Assembly: GCA_965200615.1 (NCBI GenBank)
Contig: OZ241377.1
Span: forward strand, 4,278,001 to 4,342,000
Direction of reading: 5' to 3'
DNA from: Bin5 sp965200615
GTDB lineage: Bacteria; Chloroflexota; Anaerolineae; Caldilineales; Caldilineaceae
DNA length: 64,000 nucleotides
Part shown: positions 53,052 to 61,825 of the stretch, piece by piece
How positions within the stretch are numbered: position 1 is the stretch's first letter
Layout: the number at the start of each line of letters is the position of its first letter
Made by a program: the position numbers and the translations under genes
Notes under the pieces: model-generated
The model's input: only the letters and a program-made list of their open reading frames with translations
Databases searched by the model: none
What the model was told of the DNA's origin: nothing

Positions 53052-53767
53052 TTGTAGCACACAAAACAGCCAAAGTCGCCAAAGCCAGCTGTGTCAAAGC
53101 CTTGAAGTCCGATTTCCTCGCGGCGCCGGTCGGTCGACAGATCGCTGGAATTCAAGTAATCGCACGCCTGAAGCATCGCTACATGCTCGTCTCTGCTGTA
53201 GCGGCTGGGATGAGGGCTTTCGGGGTCTAGCAACAGATCGGCGTATGCCAGCAGCCCGCCTGCACGCAGCAGCCGGCGCGCCTGTTTCAAGACCTGCTTC
53301 TGATGTACAAGCTCACCCAGGTCATGCAGAGCTTGTATCGAGACGACCGCGTCGACCTCTCCGGCCCAGCCCATTTCGACTAACGGGGCAGTCCAGTCAT
53401 TGGTCACGAGATTGGCGCACCGAAACTCCAGAACACTCCCGTCGCGCCGCTGACCACGCTCTACTTCGAACCGGCGCCTGGCATAGTCTGTCAGGTGAGG
53501 CGAAAGATCGAAGCCGCAATAGCGGATGCCCGGGAGTTGCCGCTGAAGGAGTTCAGCCAGAAAGCCGGCGCCGCAGGCCAGCTCAACGACTCGGGGTGAG
53601 CTCCGGTTGCTGGCGCTGATCTGGGCGGCGATCCAGTCCGCCGCCATCGTCCTCTGCGGCCGCTCGCGATTGAGTCGCGTTTCCCAGCTGCGCGCTTCGC
53701 TGTCGGTACGAATCTGGTTTGATCGAATCATCCCTGGTCTCGAATTCTGGTACGGCAAACGGATCAT
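53048..53767 (-). CDS. SAM-dependent methyltransferase, class I (second)
   Basis: 239 residues from ATG 53767; ATG 53731 is an alternative. SAM motif I is VVELACGAGFLAELL; IRYCGFDLSPHLTDYARRRFE is motif II, and IQALHDLGELVHQ follows. The first ~50 codons lie inside the 3' end of the upstream hydrolase gene, in another frame. Its stop overlaps the next methyltransferase start (ATGA). It probably belongs to a hydrolase-methyltransferase-methyltransferase operon. Confidence 0.78.
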   Translation of the reverse strand: MIRLPYQNSRPGMIRSNQIRTDSEARSWETRLNRERPQRTMAADWIAAQISASNRSSPRVVELACGAGFLAELLQRQLPGIRYCGFDLSPHLTDYARRRFEVERGQRRDGSVLEFRCANLVTNDWTAPLVEMGWAGEVDAVVSIQALHDLGELVHQKQVLKQARRLLRAGGLLAYADLLLDPESPHPSRYSRDEHVAMLQACDYLNSSDLSTDRRREEIGLQGFDTAGFGDFGCFVCYK

Positions 53768-54686
53768 TGACTGTCTTCGTTCTCATAGCCTTCATTCTCA
53801 CTGCCACCCATTCGCCGATCTCTTTATGCGCCAATTTCGCTTCCGGCGCCCAAGGGTAAAAGGCGTGGAAGGCGTGCCACATTCCCGTCCAGATTTTGGT
53901 CGTAACTTCAACACCGGCCGATCTTGCCTTGGCCTCCAGACGCGTTGCGTCATCGCGCAGAATCTCGTCGTTTCCGGCGTGAATCAGAAGAGGCGGGAAT
54001 CCCTTCAGGTCACCATATAGCGGAGAAACCAGCGGATGATCTGTAGGGGCGCTTCCGCGGTAGCGATTCGCCAGTAGTGGAATGCCGGCGGGACGCAGCC
54101 ATGGATCTTGTTTGGCGCGAGATTGTACACTGTGCCCCGTCCCCAACAGATCGGTCCAGGGCGAGAGCAGAACCGCGCCAGCCGGCATCTGCATCCCTTC
54201 ATCCCGCAATGTCTGCAGAAGCGCCAGCGCGAGACCCCCGCCGGATGACTCGCCGCCCACGACGATGCGGTCAGGCGTATACCCCTGTGCCAGCAGGAAT
54301 CTGTAAGCGGCGCGTGCGTCCAGAAGGGCGGCAGGGAAAGGGTGCTCGGGCGCCAAGCGGTATTCGGGCAGTAGCATACGGCAACGGCATGCCTTGGCAA
54401 TGTGCGAGGCGAAGCCCCGATGGGACTTGCAGGAGCCGATAAAGTAGCCTCCGCCGTGCAGATAGAGAAATGCGCTGTTTGACCGGGTGTTCTGCAAATC
54501 GATCCATTCTGCCGGGATCCCGAAAGCGTCGACCGGCGCAGCCAGCATCTCTTCTGCCATGGGGAGAAGATTGTGTCCGCGGCGGTCCAGGGTTTCACGC
54601 TGGTGCGGAATGGGACGGTCGAGGGGAAGACGGCTGTTGCGAACGCGAAAGTAGAATTTGAAGAGTTGACTGCGGATGCTTGGCAT
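53583..54686 (-). CDS. Alpha/beta hydrolase, hormone-sensitive-lipase family
   Basis: 367 residues. Oxyanion-hole motif LYLHGGGYFIGS, nucleophile elbow GGESSGGGLAL, acid in HAGNDEILRDDA and His in MWHAFHAFYPW are all present, so the enzyme should be active as a carboxylesterase. The family normally ends near EIGEWVAVRM; here the frame runs on about 65 codons through the start of the downstream methyltransferase gene. The extra tail is Arg/Gln/Asp-rich with no fold I recognise, suggesting a mutated stop codon or an overlap gene arrangement. Confidence 0.87.
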   Translation of the reverse strand: MPSIRSQLFKFYFRVRNSRLPLDRPIPHQRETLDRRGHNLLPMAEEMLAAPVDAFGIPAEWIDLQNTRSNSAFLYLHGGGYFIGSCKSHRGFASHIAKACRCRMLLPEYRLAPEHPFPAALLDARAAYRFLLAQGYTPDRIVVGGESSGGGLALALLQTLRDEGMQMPAGAVLLSPWTDLLGTGHSVQSRAKQDPWLRPAGIPLLANRYRGSAPTDHPLVSPLYGDLKGFPPLLIHAGNDEILRDDATRLEAKARSAGVEVTTKIWTGMWHAFHAFYPWAPEAKLAHKEIGEWVAVRMKAMRTKTVNDPFAVPEFETRDDSIKPDSYRQRSAQLGNATQSRAAAEDDGGGLDRRPDQRQQPELTPSR

Positions 54687-54820
54687 TCTTTTAGCAGGTC
54701 GTATTTGTTGAGATTCTGAAACGGATTCGTCCTAGAGAGTACCACGAAAAGTCACCTTGCAAAAGCCGCGGCGTTGGGGTAGCGTACTCGCAGCAATCTA
54801 CCGAAGGGAGGCTATCGTCG

Positions 54821-55807
54821 ATGCAGTACAGAGCGTTGGGAAGACGGAGTGATATCCAGGTGTCGCCAATTGCATTAGGCTGCTGGCCGTTTTCGGGCGG
54901 CGAGTTCTGGGGCAGCCAGGAGGATGTCGATTCGATCGCAGCAGTCCACGCCGCACTGGACACAGACATCAACTTTTTTGACACCGCTGAAAACTACCCC
55001 CGGTCCGAGGAGGTGCTGGGCCAGGGGCTAAAGGGCAGAAGGCATGAAGCCGTCATAGCCACCAAAGTGAGCGCACGCAACCTGGCGCCGGGAGACCTTG
55101 TCGAAGCCTGCGAACGCAGTCTGCGCGCTTTACAGACAGACTTTATCGATCTGTATCAGATTCACTGGCCCAACTGGGGCGTGCCTCTCGCCGAGACGAT
55201 CGGCGCACTGGATGGTCTGCAGTCGGAAGGCAAGATCCGGGCCTACGGTGTGTGCAACTTTGCCGACCGGGACTTGACCGAAGTGATGGCTGCGGGTCAG
55301 TGCGTAACCGATCAGTTGCCCTATAGTCTGGTGTGGCGGAGCATCGAGAGGACGGTGCTTCCCTTGTGCCGCGAGAACGGCATTGGGGTTATCTGCTACA
55401 GCCCCCTCGCGCAAGGTGTCCTTACCGGTCGCTATGCCACCGCAGACGAGGTGCCCGAAGGACTTGCCCGCACACGTCACTACTCCGGCAAGCGACGACT
55501 CGCTGAGCACGGCGAACCCGGCCTCGAAGAGGAACTCTTTGCCGCCGTGTCCAAAGTCCGGGAAATCGCTTCAGAGTTGGGCGAACCAATGGCCGCCGTT
55601 TCTCTGGCCTGGCTGCGTCAGCAGGCAGGCGTTACGTCTCTGCTGGTCGGCGCGCGCAACGCCGAAGAGGTCAGGCGAAACCTGCCGTCACTTGAACTGA
55701 CCTTAAGCGACGACATCCTGCAGCGGCTGGACGCGGTGACACGGCCTGTCAAGGAGGCGGTGGGAACAAACCTCGACATGTGGTATGCCCCGGCACGCAT
55801 GAGATAG
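54821..55807 (+). CDS. Aldo/keto reductase
   Basis: 328 residues with GAAGGGAGG before the ATG. The catalytic set is visible: Asp in FFDTAENYPRSEE with Tyr in the same motif, Lys in VIATKVS, His in YQIHWPNW. The NADPH site contains SPLAQGVLTGRY and the C-terminal VGARNAEEVRRNL. This order matches the AKR11-13 group (YhdN, Tas-like). It stands divergent to the hydrolase. The substrate is open. Confidence 0.92.
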   Translation: MQYRALGRRSDIQVSPIALGCWPFSGGEFWGSQEDVDSIAAVHAALDTDINFFDTAENYPRSEEVLGQGLKGRRHEAVIATKVSARNLAPGDLVEACERSLRALQTDFIDLYQIHWPNWGVPLAETIGALDGLQSEGKIRAYGVCNFADRDLTEVMAAGQCVTDQLPYSLVWRSIERTVLPLCRENGIGVICYSPLAQGVLTGRYATADEVPEGLARTRHYSGKRRLAEHGEPGLEEELFAAVSKVREIASELGEPMAAVSLAWLRQQAGVTSLLVGARNAEEVRRNLPSLELTLSDDILQRLDAVTRPVKEAVGTNLDMWYAPARMR

Positions 55808-55818
55808 GGGTTGGGCGC

Positions 55819-56655
55819 CTACTTTTGCGGGGTGCGCTCCATCACCTCGTGAGGCCAGACGATCTCCCGGCGAGCAGGCGTCAGCCGTTCCAGCAGCTCC
55901 GGCGATGGCCTGTAGCCGAATCTGAAAATGCCCCAGGACGGTCCGTACCGGTAGACGACGACCCGGCGATCCCCCTGAACCGAGCGACGGGCCGAGCCGT
56001 GGCAGACCGTATCCACGAAAATGAGCGCGTCGCCGGCGTCCATGTGTACTTCCTCCGCGCCGATAATTGCGTCTGCCGACCCACCCAGCCCTATACTATG
56101 CGCGTCGTATTCAGGAGGAGGAAAGTTGGATTTGTGGCTGCCTGGAATCACCATAGTGCCGCCGTCGCCGGGGCCGATGTCGGTGAGCGCGACGAGAACA
56201 TTGATCTGGCCGTTCATAAAGTGCCCGTTGTGAAACCGGAACTGATTGCGCTTGCTGACGTGGTGCCCACCTGAGTGAATCCCGATGGCTTCACCTGGTC
56301 CGCGCAGGTTCGCGAAGTTTTCGTCGATGAAAAGGGGCCCGTGATGAAAATCGAACGACCCCTCTCCCCCCACAAAGAATTTGACCTTTTCAAACCAGGA
56401 AGGATGGTCAATCAGGTTCTCGAATCCAGGGCCGGCTTCGTAGATCTGCTGCAGATTGAGGCCGTCTGCGCTTCCATACTGGTGGCCGTGAACGTATCCC
56501 GCCCACTGTCCCACCTCCAAGGGCAGGATGGCGTCGATCTCGGCATTACAGGCGGCGACCTCTTCGGCCGTAAGTGCGTTTTTGAGTAGCAGATATCCTC
56601 GCAGATCAAACAGAAAGATATCGATTTCGCTCAGTTTCTGCGTTTCGGCGCTCAT
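55819..56655 (-). CDS. PhyH-family (phytanoyl-CoA dioxygenase-like) protein, copy 2
   Basis: 278 residues with CAGGAGA before the ATG. FLFDLRGYLLLKNALTAEEV and PGDGGTMVIPGSHKSNFPPP are shared with the 44471-45217 protein. The distal His is in DTVCHGSARR. The usual H-x-D pair is again not obvious: HSGGHH and FRFHNGHFMNG occupy the place. It is convergent with the aldo/keto reductase gene (11 bases between stops). It may be a hydroxylase, or a family member with altered iron ligation. Confidence 0.82.
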   Translation of the reverse strand: MSAETQKLSEIDIFLFDLRGYLLLKNALTAEEVAACNAEIDAILPLEVGQWAGYVHGHQYGSADGLNLQQIYEAGPGFENLIDHPSWFEKVKFFVGGEGSFDFHHGPLFIDENFANLRGPGEAIGIHSGGHHVSKRNQFRFHNGHFMNGQINVLVALTDIGPGDGGTMVIPGSHKSNFPPPEYDAHSIGLGGSADAIIGAEEVHMDAGDALIFVDTVCHGSARRSVQGDRRVVVYRYGPSWGIFRFGYRPSPELLERLTPARREIVWPHEVMERTPQK

Positions 56656-56829
56656 CTTTTCTCCTGATTAGAGTCTGGTTCATTTTGGCCGTGTCTTTGG
56701 GTAAGCTACAATGCAGCGCACATTGCCCCGTGATTAAGGAAATAGTGTCTTCCGATGACGCGGCAATGCTGACCATTATACAATATGGAAGGTGGACAGG
56801 ACACTAGGAGGCAGTTCGACAGAACAATC

Positions 56830-57480
56830 ATGGCTCTCTCACCCGATCACCTCGTATACGCCGCGCCCGATCTGGAAGAAGCAGTCGATGACTTGACGGA
56901 GCGTTTCGGCGTACGCCCTTCTGCCGGGGGCAAACATCCCAATGGGACGCACAATGCGCTGCTGGCGTTGAGCAACTCCTGCTACCTGGAGGTCATTGCG
57001 CCGGACCCGGAACAAGCTCCTCAGCGAAGCGAGGGACCACTGGCCTTCGGTCTGGACTGGTTGAAGATTCCCAAATTGGTGACATGGGCTGTGCTGGCGC
57101 CCTCGCTGGAAGAAGTGGCGAGGGCATCCCAGGCCGCGGGCTACGATCCAGGGGTGGTGGTTGAGGGAGGGCGCGTCAGGCCGGACGGCGCAAAGTTACA
57201 ATGGCGCACGACCAAACGACCGGAGACGCAAGAAGGCTGGCCGCCTCCAGGCAACGGGATCGTGCCTTTTCTGATCGAGTGGGGAGCGGATACGCCTCAC
57301 CCTTCAATTACCTCAGCGCAGGGCGTGCGTCTGCTCGAACTCTCCCTGTTCCATCCCCGGCCTGCTAAGGTGCAGCCAATGCTGTCGGCGCTCCACATCG
57401 ACATTCTGGTGTCCGCCGGTCCCGCTCCGGCAATGCGGGCTCGACTGGAGACACCTCTCGGAATCGTTACTCTGGAATAG
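56830..57480 (+). CDS. VOC-superfamily (glyoxalase-like) protein
   Basis: 216 residues from ATG 56830; an upstream ATG at 56785 is possible. DHLVYAAPDLEEAVDDLTERFGVRPSAGG opens a beta-alpha-beta-beta-beta unit and NALLALSNSCYLEVIAPDPE continues it, matching the glyoxalase-like domain family (Glyoxalase_3 type) in which His of DHLVYA and Glu of YLEVIAPD bind metal. It is transcribed away from the PhyH gene. The function is unknown; the family includes dioxygenases and isomerases. Confidence 0.8.
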   Translation: MALSPDHLVYAAPDLEEAVDDLTERFGVRPSAGGKHPNGTHNALLALSNSCYLEVIAPDPEQAPQRSEGPLAFGLDWLKIPKLVTWAVLAPSLEEVARASQAAGYDPGVVVEGGRVRPDGAKLQWRTTKRPETQEGWPPPGNGIVPFLIEWGADTPHPSITSAQGVRLLELSLFHPRPAKVQPMLSALHIDILVSAGPAPAMRARLETPLGIVTLE

Positions 57481-58002
57481 TACTGGCCAGAACTCTCTCC
57501 ACTGCCAACCTCATACGCTTTTCCACTTGGTGACTCTGATTGTCTTGCCAGGACGTACTTCTCAGCAATTTGACAACAGATGGTAAGATGCTCGCGTCAA
57601 GAGACTGCAAAGACCAAGGGCAAGATTCATAAAGCCAACCCCTTTCTGGCTGTCCAGGCAAATCGAGCTCGACTTGCTTCCCCTTTCCATTCGCCTGCCC
57701 GATGGCCTTCACTATGCTCTTCGGGTTCGGCGGCTGGGAGTCTCGAATTTCCGTGATTCGATATCACGCAGCGAAAAACGGCTCCAGGGTTTTATCGTTA
57801 CGGAATGCCGTTCACGTCTGAATTCCAGACCAGAACATAGTGAAGCGGTTTACTGCGGTCGCGCCTTCTTTCATGAACCCGCTGGCCCCAAGGGTGCCTT
57901 TGACCAATTCCGTCAAGTAATATATACTATTTGCGTGGGCAACGAAGCTATTGAGAAAACTCTTAAGTCTGAGCAGGATCTTGAGATTTAGAAAGGAGAG
58001 AA
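57481..58002. other. Intergenic region (522 bp) with possible decayed minus-strand frame
   Basis: A minus-strand frame from 57712 to 57467 encodes 81 residues of plausible composition (VKAIGQANGKGKQVELDL, later EKRMRLAVERVLAS) but has no ribosome site and is interrupted upstream. It may be a remnant. A clear plus-strand promoter lies at 57900-57928. Nothing else is seen. Confidence 0.4.
57900..57928 (+). promoter_or_regulatory. Strong promoter of the small membrane protein pair
   Basis: TTGACC (57900-57905), 17-base spacer, TATACT (57923-57928); ten of twelve positions match consensus. It is followed by a ~70-base leader and GAAAGGAGAG before the start codon. Confidence 0.72.
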
Positions 58003-58419
58003 ATGGTCGTGAATAAAATTCTGGGGAATTTCCTAAAGGTTTTGGCCGTAGTGGTCTGGGTCCAATTCCTGGCCATTCTATTCTACGACCCAACGCAGGA
58101 AGGAGCGGGGTTTCAAATCTGGTCTGTCCTCGACCCTTTGATGGTAATTGCAATACTCGTCACGATCTGGGTTGCTTTCCGCAGGAAAACAGAAATCGAC
58201 AGTTCGGCAGAGAACAGCTTGTCCAAGGATTACTTCGAGGCGAACATCGCTCTTTATGGGGGTATTGCCTTGCTTGCTGCACTCCTCTGGAACTGGATTG
58301 GCTCCCGTTGGTCCTACCCCTTAGTGAGCTTTCAGTGGTTGTGGATTCTGATTGACCTCACGCTCCCCCTTCTGCTGTTCTCCACTGGCCGGCATCTGAT
58401 CAGGAGCGAAGCTCTGTAG
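58003..58419 (+). CDS. Small four-helix membrane protein, copy 1
   Basis: 138 residues with GAAAGGAGAG just before ATG 58003. Four hydrophobic helices (about 10-27, 40-60, 83-101, 107-126). Landmarks shared with copy 2: FYDPTQEGAG in the first loop, FRRK after helix 2, KDYFEANIALYGGI, LLWNWIGSRW and GRHL at the C-terminus. I do not recognise the family. Strong expression signals and the tandem paralogue point to a real, needed gene. Confidence 0.78.
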   Translation: MVVNKILGNFLKVLAVVVWVQFLAILFYDPTQEGAGFQIWSVLDPLMVIAILVTIWVAFRRKTEIDSSAENSLSKDYFEANIALYGGIALLAALLWNWIGSRWSYPLVSFQWLWILIDLTLPLLLFSTGRHLIRSEAL

Positions 58420-58695
58420 ACAGTACACGAAGCTGACTTCAGCTATGGCAGATCTTCCCTAAAGTTGAGAGGAAACGCCTTCAGAGCATGTTTGAGGTAA
58501 CAGGAAATCAGTGAAACGCGCTTCCAATTTGCTTCGAGCGCAGGAAAGAGTCAGGAAACCGGAAAACTGAACGAACTACCAATTAAGGCGCTGTTACAAC
58601 GCAACCGCACTCATTTTTCCCCGAATCCCCTGACAGAGCGGTTGCTGCGAGACGGTTGTTTAGCCGTGAGCCCGTGTTACGGGAGGGGTTTCGTC

Positions 58696-59118
58696 ATGAA
58701 GAAAATCGTGGGATTTGCCATGCAGGTTTTCGCCGTAGCGTTCTGGCTTCAGTCTGTCGCCATTCAACTGTACGATCCAACCTCCGAGGGAATTGGCTCG
58801 TTGATCTGGACGATCTTTGATCCATTTGTGGCAGCGGGAGCACTGATATCCATCTATATTGGATTCCGCAGAAAGCAGGGTGTCGACAACGCCCATGAAC
58901 AGGGACTTACCAAGGAATACTTTGAGGCAAACGCAACACTATACGGAGGCATCATCCTCTTTCATGCCCTCCTCTGGAACTGGATCGGTTCCCGTTTGAT
59001 CGAACCGGAGACGGCCCTCCGCTGGTTATGGATATTTATCAACATCTCTGTACCTTTACTCCTTTTCCCAGTGGGCCGGCACCTCGCCAAAAGCGCTGTT
59101 TCAGAGCAGAACGTCTAA
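58696..59118 (+). CDS. Small four-helix membrane protein, copy 2
   Basis: 140 residues from ATG 58696 with GGGAGGGG before it. Shares with copy 1 the loop LYDPTSEGIGSLIW, FRRK, TKEYFEANATLYGGI, LLWNWIGSRL and the GRHL ending. Spacing of the helices is the same, so the pair arose by tandem duplication and has diverged substantially. A strong terminator follows at 59190-59230. The 276 bases between copies hold nothing I recognise. The function is unknown. Confidence 0.78.
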   Translation: MKKIVGFAMQVFAVAFWLQSVAIQLYDPTSEGIGSLIWTIFDPFVAAGALISIYIGFRRKQGVDNAHEQGLTKEYFEANATLYGGIILFHALLWNWIGSRLIEPETALRWLWIFINISVPLLLFPVGRHLAKSAVSEQNV

Positions 59119-59189
59119 AGTTTGTCCGGTACTGCGACCATGAAGAAAGGGGCTGATACTTAACCGTTACTCCAATTTGACTCTGAATT

Positions 59190-59230
59190 GGCAGGCTGCC
59201 AAGGGCTTGGGGCCTGCCCTCTCTTTTCTC
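59190..59230 (+). terminator. Intrinsic terminator after the membrane protein pair
   Basis: GGCAGGC (59190-59196) pairs with GCCTGCC (59212-59218), and CCAA pairs with TTGG inside; the tail is pyrimidine-rich with TTTT. Confidence 0.75.
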
Positions 59231-59624
59231 TCCTCGGGCAAGCTCCAGATTTTCCCTGCACTCTACGCGATTACGGACTCCGTTGTCCATGAATATAATC
59301 CGAATCCGTTTCTTTAGAACCCGCTTCTTCCTTCATTGCTATCGGTTGTTGAAAAACCAGGCAATTTGTGTAGAAAAGAAACATTTTCGGTCAACCTGCA
59401 AACGTCCTTTGATACGAATGGCTCCAGATGGCGCCACCCTCCTCTCCGAAAAAATTCAGACCCCAAATAACCCGCAAAGGTCATCATGGTCTCCTCGCCT
59501 TCTATGAATGCCCGAGTTGTCCAGATCTCCGGGGCAAGACCTACACATTTGCACTTGGAATCCCCTATTGATGGGAATGCCCAATGACAGAGGTCGGATT
59601 TTGTGTCAATTGACATGCCAAGGG

Positions 59625-59654
59625 TTGATTCTTTGTGCCGAACTGTGGTACACT
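59625..59654 (+). promoter_or_regulatory. Promoter of the PFOR operon
   Basis: TTGATT (59625-59630), 18-base spacer and extended TGG-TACACT (59649-59654), about 85 bases before the start codon. Confidence 0.6.
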
Positions 59655-59737
59655 ATAGCTAAATGGACGGATTAGACTGATGCAGTTCTTGAATCCGCCC
59701 CTATTTTGCACGCCATACTGGCATCAGGAGGATGACC

Positions 59738-61768
59738 ATGGCAGACACAAATAACCTTTCCGGTTCTTCTGGGACACTCTCAGACAACCTGAACGGGCAT
59801 GTGCCGTATCCGGGTATCCCAACAACGACAGATGGAGCCGGCTCCGTAGTTTGGGCCGAGACACACATAACGCAGGCCGCTTGCGCTTATCCCATCACAT
59901 CATCGACAACAATGGGTGGAGGCTACGGGGCGGCGGTTGCCAATGGCGCTCGCAATCTGTGGGGCGACGAGTTGATGTTCCTGGAGCCGGAGTCAGAACA
60001 CAGTGCCGCGGCGGCTTGCGAGGGGTTCGCCGTCGCCGGCGGACGGGTCAGCAACTACACGTCCGGCCAGGGTCTTATTCTGATGCACGAAGTCTTGTAC
60101 ACGATTTCGGGCAAACGACTGCCGGTCGTCTTTCACATTGGCGCCCGCGCCTTAACTAGCCATAGTCTGAACGTCCACGCCGGTCACGACGACGTCATGT
60201 CGGTGTCCGATTCCGGTTGGGGCATCCTTTTCGGACGGACAGCCCAGGAGTCGGGCGACCTGGCGCTGATCGCCCGCCGCGCCGCGGAAGACAGCCGCAC
60301 TCCTTTCTTCAATGTCCAGGATGGATTTCTTACAACGCACACGGTTGAAGACGTGCTGCTCTGCGAACCGGAGATGATGAAGGACTATATCGGCAAGCCG
60401 GAAGACAAGCTGGTCAACCTCTTCAACCCTTATAATCCGGTAATGACCGGCGTTGTCCAGAACCAGGACAGCTACATGAAGGGAAAGATTGCGCAGCGCG
60501 ACTACTATTCACAGGTGGGCGGCGCCGTGCAGAATGCGATGGACGAATTCTACCAACTGACCGGCCGCCGCTACCAGATGCTCGATACCTACCGCATGGA
60601 AGACGCCGAGTACGCCATTGTCGGAATGGGCTGCATGATTGAGACGGCCAAAGCGACCGTCGATTACATTCGCCGCGAAGAAGGGATCAATGTAGGGGTC
60701 GTCCACATTACCTGTTACCGGCCCTTCCCCAGCCGGGAGATCGTTGAGACGCTGAAGCATCTCCGAGGCTTCACGGTGCTGGAGCGAATGGACGACCCAA
60801 TTGCCCCCAACAATCCGGTAACAAACGACATCAAGGCCGCATTTGCCGACGCCTATACCGGCAGCGCCGGCTTCCCGGCCATCGACGACATTCCCAAGAT
60901 TTTCAGCGGCTCGGCCGGTTTGGGCAGCCGCGACGTACGTCCTGGGCACTTTATCTCCATCGCCCGCAATATGGTAGAGGAAGGCCCCCGCTTCTTTGTC
61001 GTGGGCATCAAGCACGACCTCGCCTTGCCGATGAACGGCGACCCGGATGTGCGGCCGCAGGGCGCGTTTTCCATGCGCGGCCACTCTGTCGGCGGCTTTG
61101 GCTCCGTTACAACCAACAAAGTAATCGCCACAATTGCGGGGGATATCTTTGGCAAGAAAGTCCAGGCCTATCCCAAGTATGGTTCGGAGAAGAAAGGCCT
61201 GCCGACAACCTACTACCTGACTGTGGCTGACGAGCCAATCTTGACTCACTGTGAACTGAACAACGTAGATTTCGTACCAATGAACGACATTAACGCCTTC
61301 TTCACAAGCAATCCGCTGGCTGGGATTCAGCAAGGAGGCACGCTTTTCGTGCAGACGAACAAGTCAACTCCGGAAGATGTGTGGTCCAATGTGCCGCCAA
61401 AGGCCAAGGACCTGATCCGGGAGAAGAATCTGCGGGTCGTGGCGGCGGACGGGGCAAAGATCGCCCGGGAAGAGGCCCCGGTGGCCGACCTGGAAGTGCG
61501 AATGCAGGGTATCGTCCTACTGGGTATCTTCCTGCAGGTGACGCCATTTGCGGCTGATGCCAATCTCGACGATGAGGATGTGATGGAACGCTCCGAGCAG
61601 GCGCTGCGCAAGTATTTTGGCAAGCGCGGCGAAGCTGTAGTTCAGGCAAATATGCGCTGTGTAAGACGCGGTTACGAAGAGGCCTTCGAGATTCCGTCGG
61701 AGATTATCGCGCAGGACATTACCTCGCCGGTACTTGTGCCTGGCGCAGAGATTACGCTGTTTTCCTAG
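59738..61768 (+). CDS. Pyruvate:ferredoxin oxidoreductase, alpha-gamma half
   Basis: 676 residues from ATG 59738, chosen because AGGAGG ends 6 bases earlier; the ATG at 59732 is too close. Domain I opens with ITQAACAYPITSSTTMG, the pyruvate and thiamine-pyrimidine binding segment (A-Y-P-I-T), followed by YTSGQGLILM. Domain II is the ~120-residue module with YRPFPSREIVETLK. The gamma domain begins near residue 410 (MRGHSVGGFGSVTTNKVIA). This matches domains I-III of single-chain PFOR/NifJ (about 1200 residues). The ferredoxin and TPP halves are in the next gene. The complex oxidises pyruvate to acetyl-CoA and CO2, reducing ferredoxin, in the cytoplasm; 2-oxoglutarate or another 2-oxo acid is possible. 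Confidence 0.92.
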   Translation: MADTNNLSGSSGTLSDNLNGHVPYPGIPTTTDGAGSVVWAETHITQAACAYPITSSTTMGGGYGAAVANGARNLWGDELMFLEPESEHSAAAACEGFAVAGGRVSNYTSGQGLILMHEVLYTISGKRLPVVFHIGARALTSHSLNVHAGHDDVMSVSDSGWGILFGRTAQESGDLALIARRAAEDSRTPFFNVQDGFLTTHTVEDVLLCEPEMMKDYIGKPEDKLVNLFNPYNPVMTGVVQNQDSYMKGKIAQRDYYSQVGGAVQNAMDEFYQLTGRRYQMLDTYRMEDAEYAIVGMGCMIETAKATVDYIRREEGINVGVVHITCYRPFPSREIVETLKHLRGFTVLERMDDPIAPNNPVTNDIKAAFADAYTGSAGFPAIDDIPKIFSGSAGLGSRDVRPGHFISIARNMVEEGPRFFVVGIKHDLALPMNGDPDVRPQGAFSMRGHSVGGFGSVTTNKVIATIAGDIFGKKVQAYPKYGSEKKGLPTTYYLTVADEPILTHCELNNVDFVPMNDINAFFTSNPLAGIQQGGTLFVQTNKSTPEDVWSNVPPKAKDLIREKNLRVVAADGAKIAREEAPVADLEVRMQGIVLLGIFLQVTPFAADANLDDEDVMERSEQALRKYFGKRGEAVVQANMRCVRRGYEEAFEIPSEIIAQDITSPVLVPGAEITLFS

Positions 61769-61825
61769 TCGATCGACGGCATCAGAGGCACTGGTGCTCA
61801 TCCTACCTGAAAGGCGGTAACTCCT

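Larger units (their letters stand above)
59119..59737. other. Intergenic region between membrane protein pair and PFOR (619 bp)
   Basis: It contains the terminator at 59190-59230 and the promoter at 59625-59654. The intervening ~400 bases are AT-richer and have no believable gene. Confidence 0.6.

Noticed and set aside
57674..57991. Plus-strand 105-codon frame before the small membrane protein
   Set aside because: It contains the strong promoter at 57900-57928, has no ribosome site and no recognisable domain.
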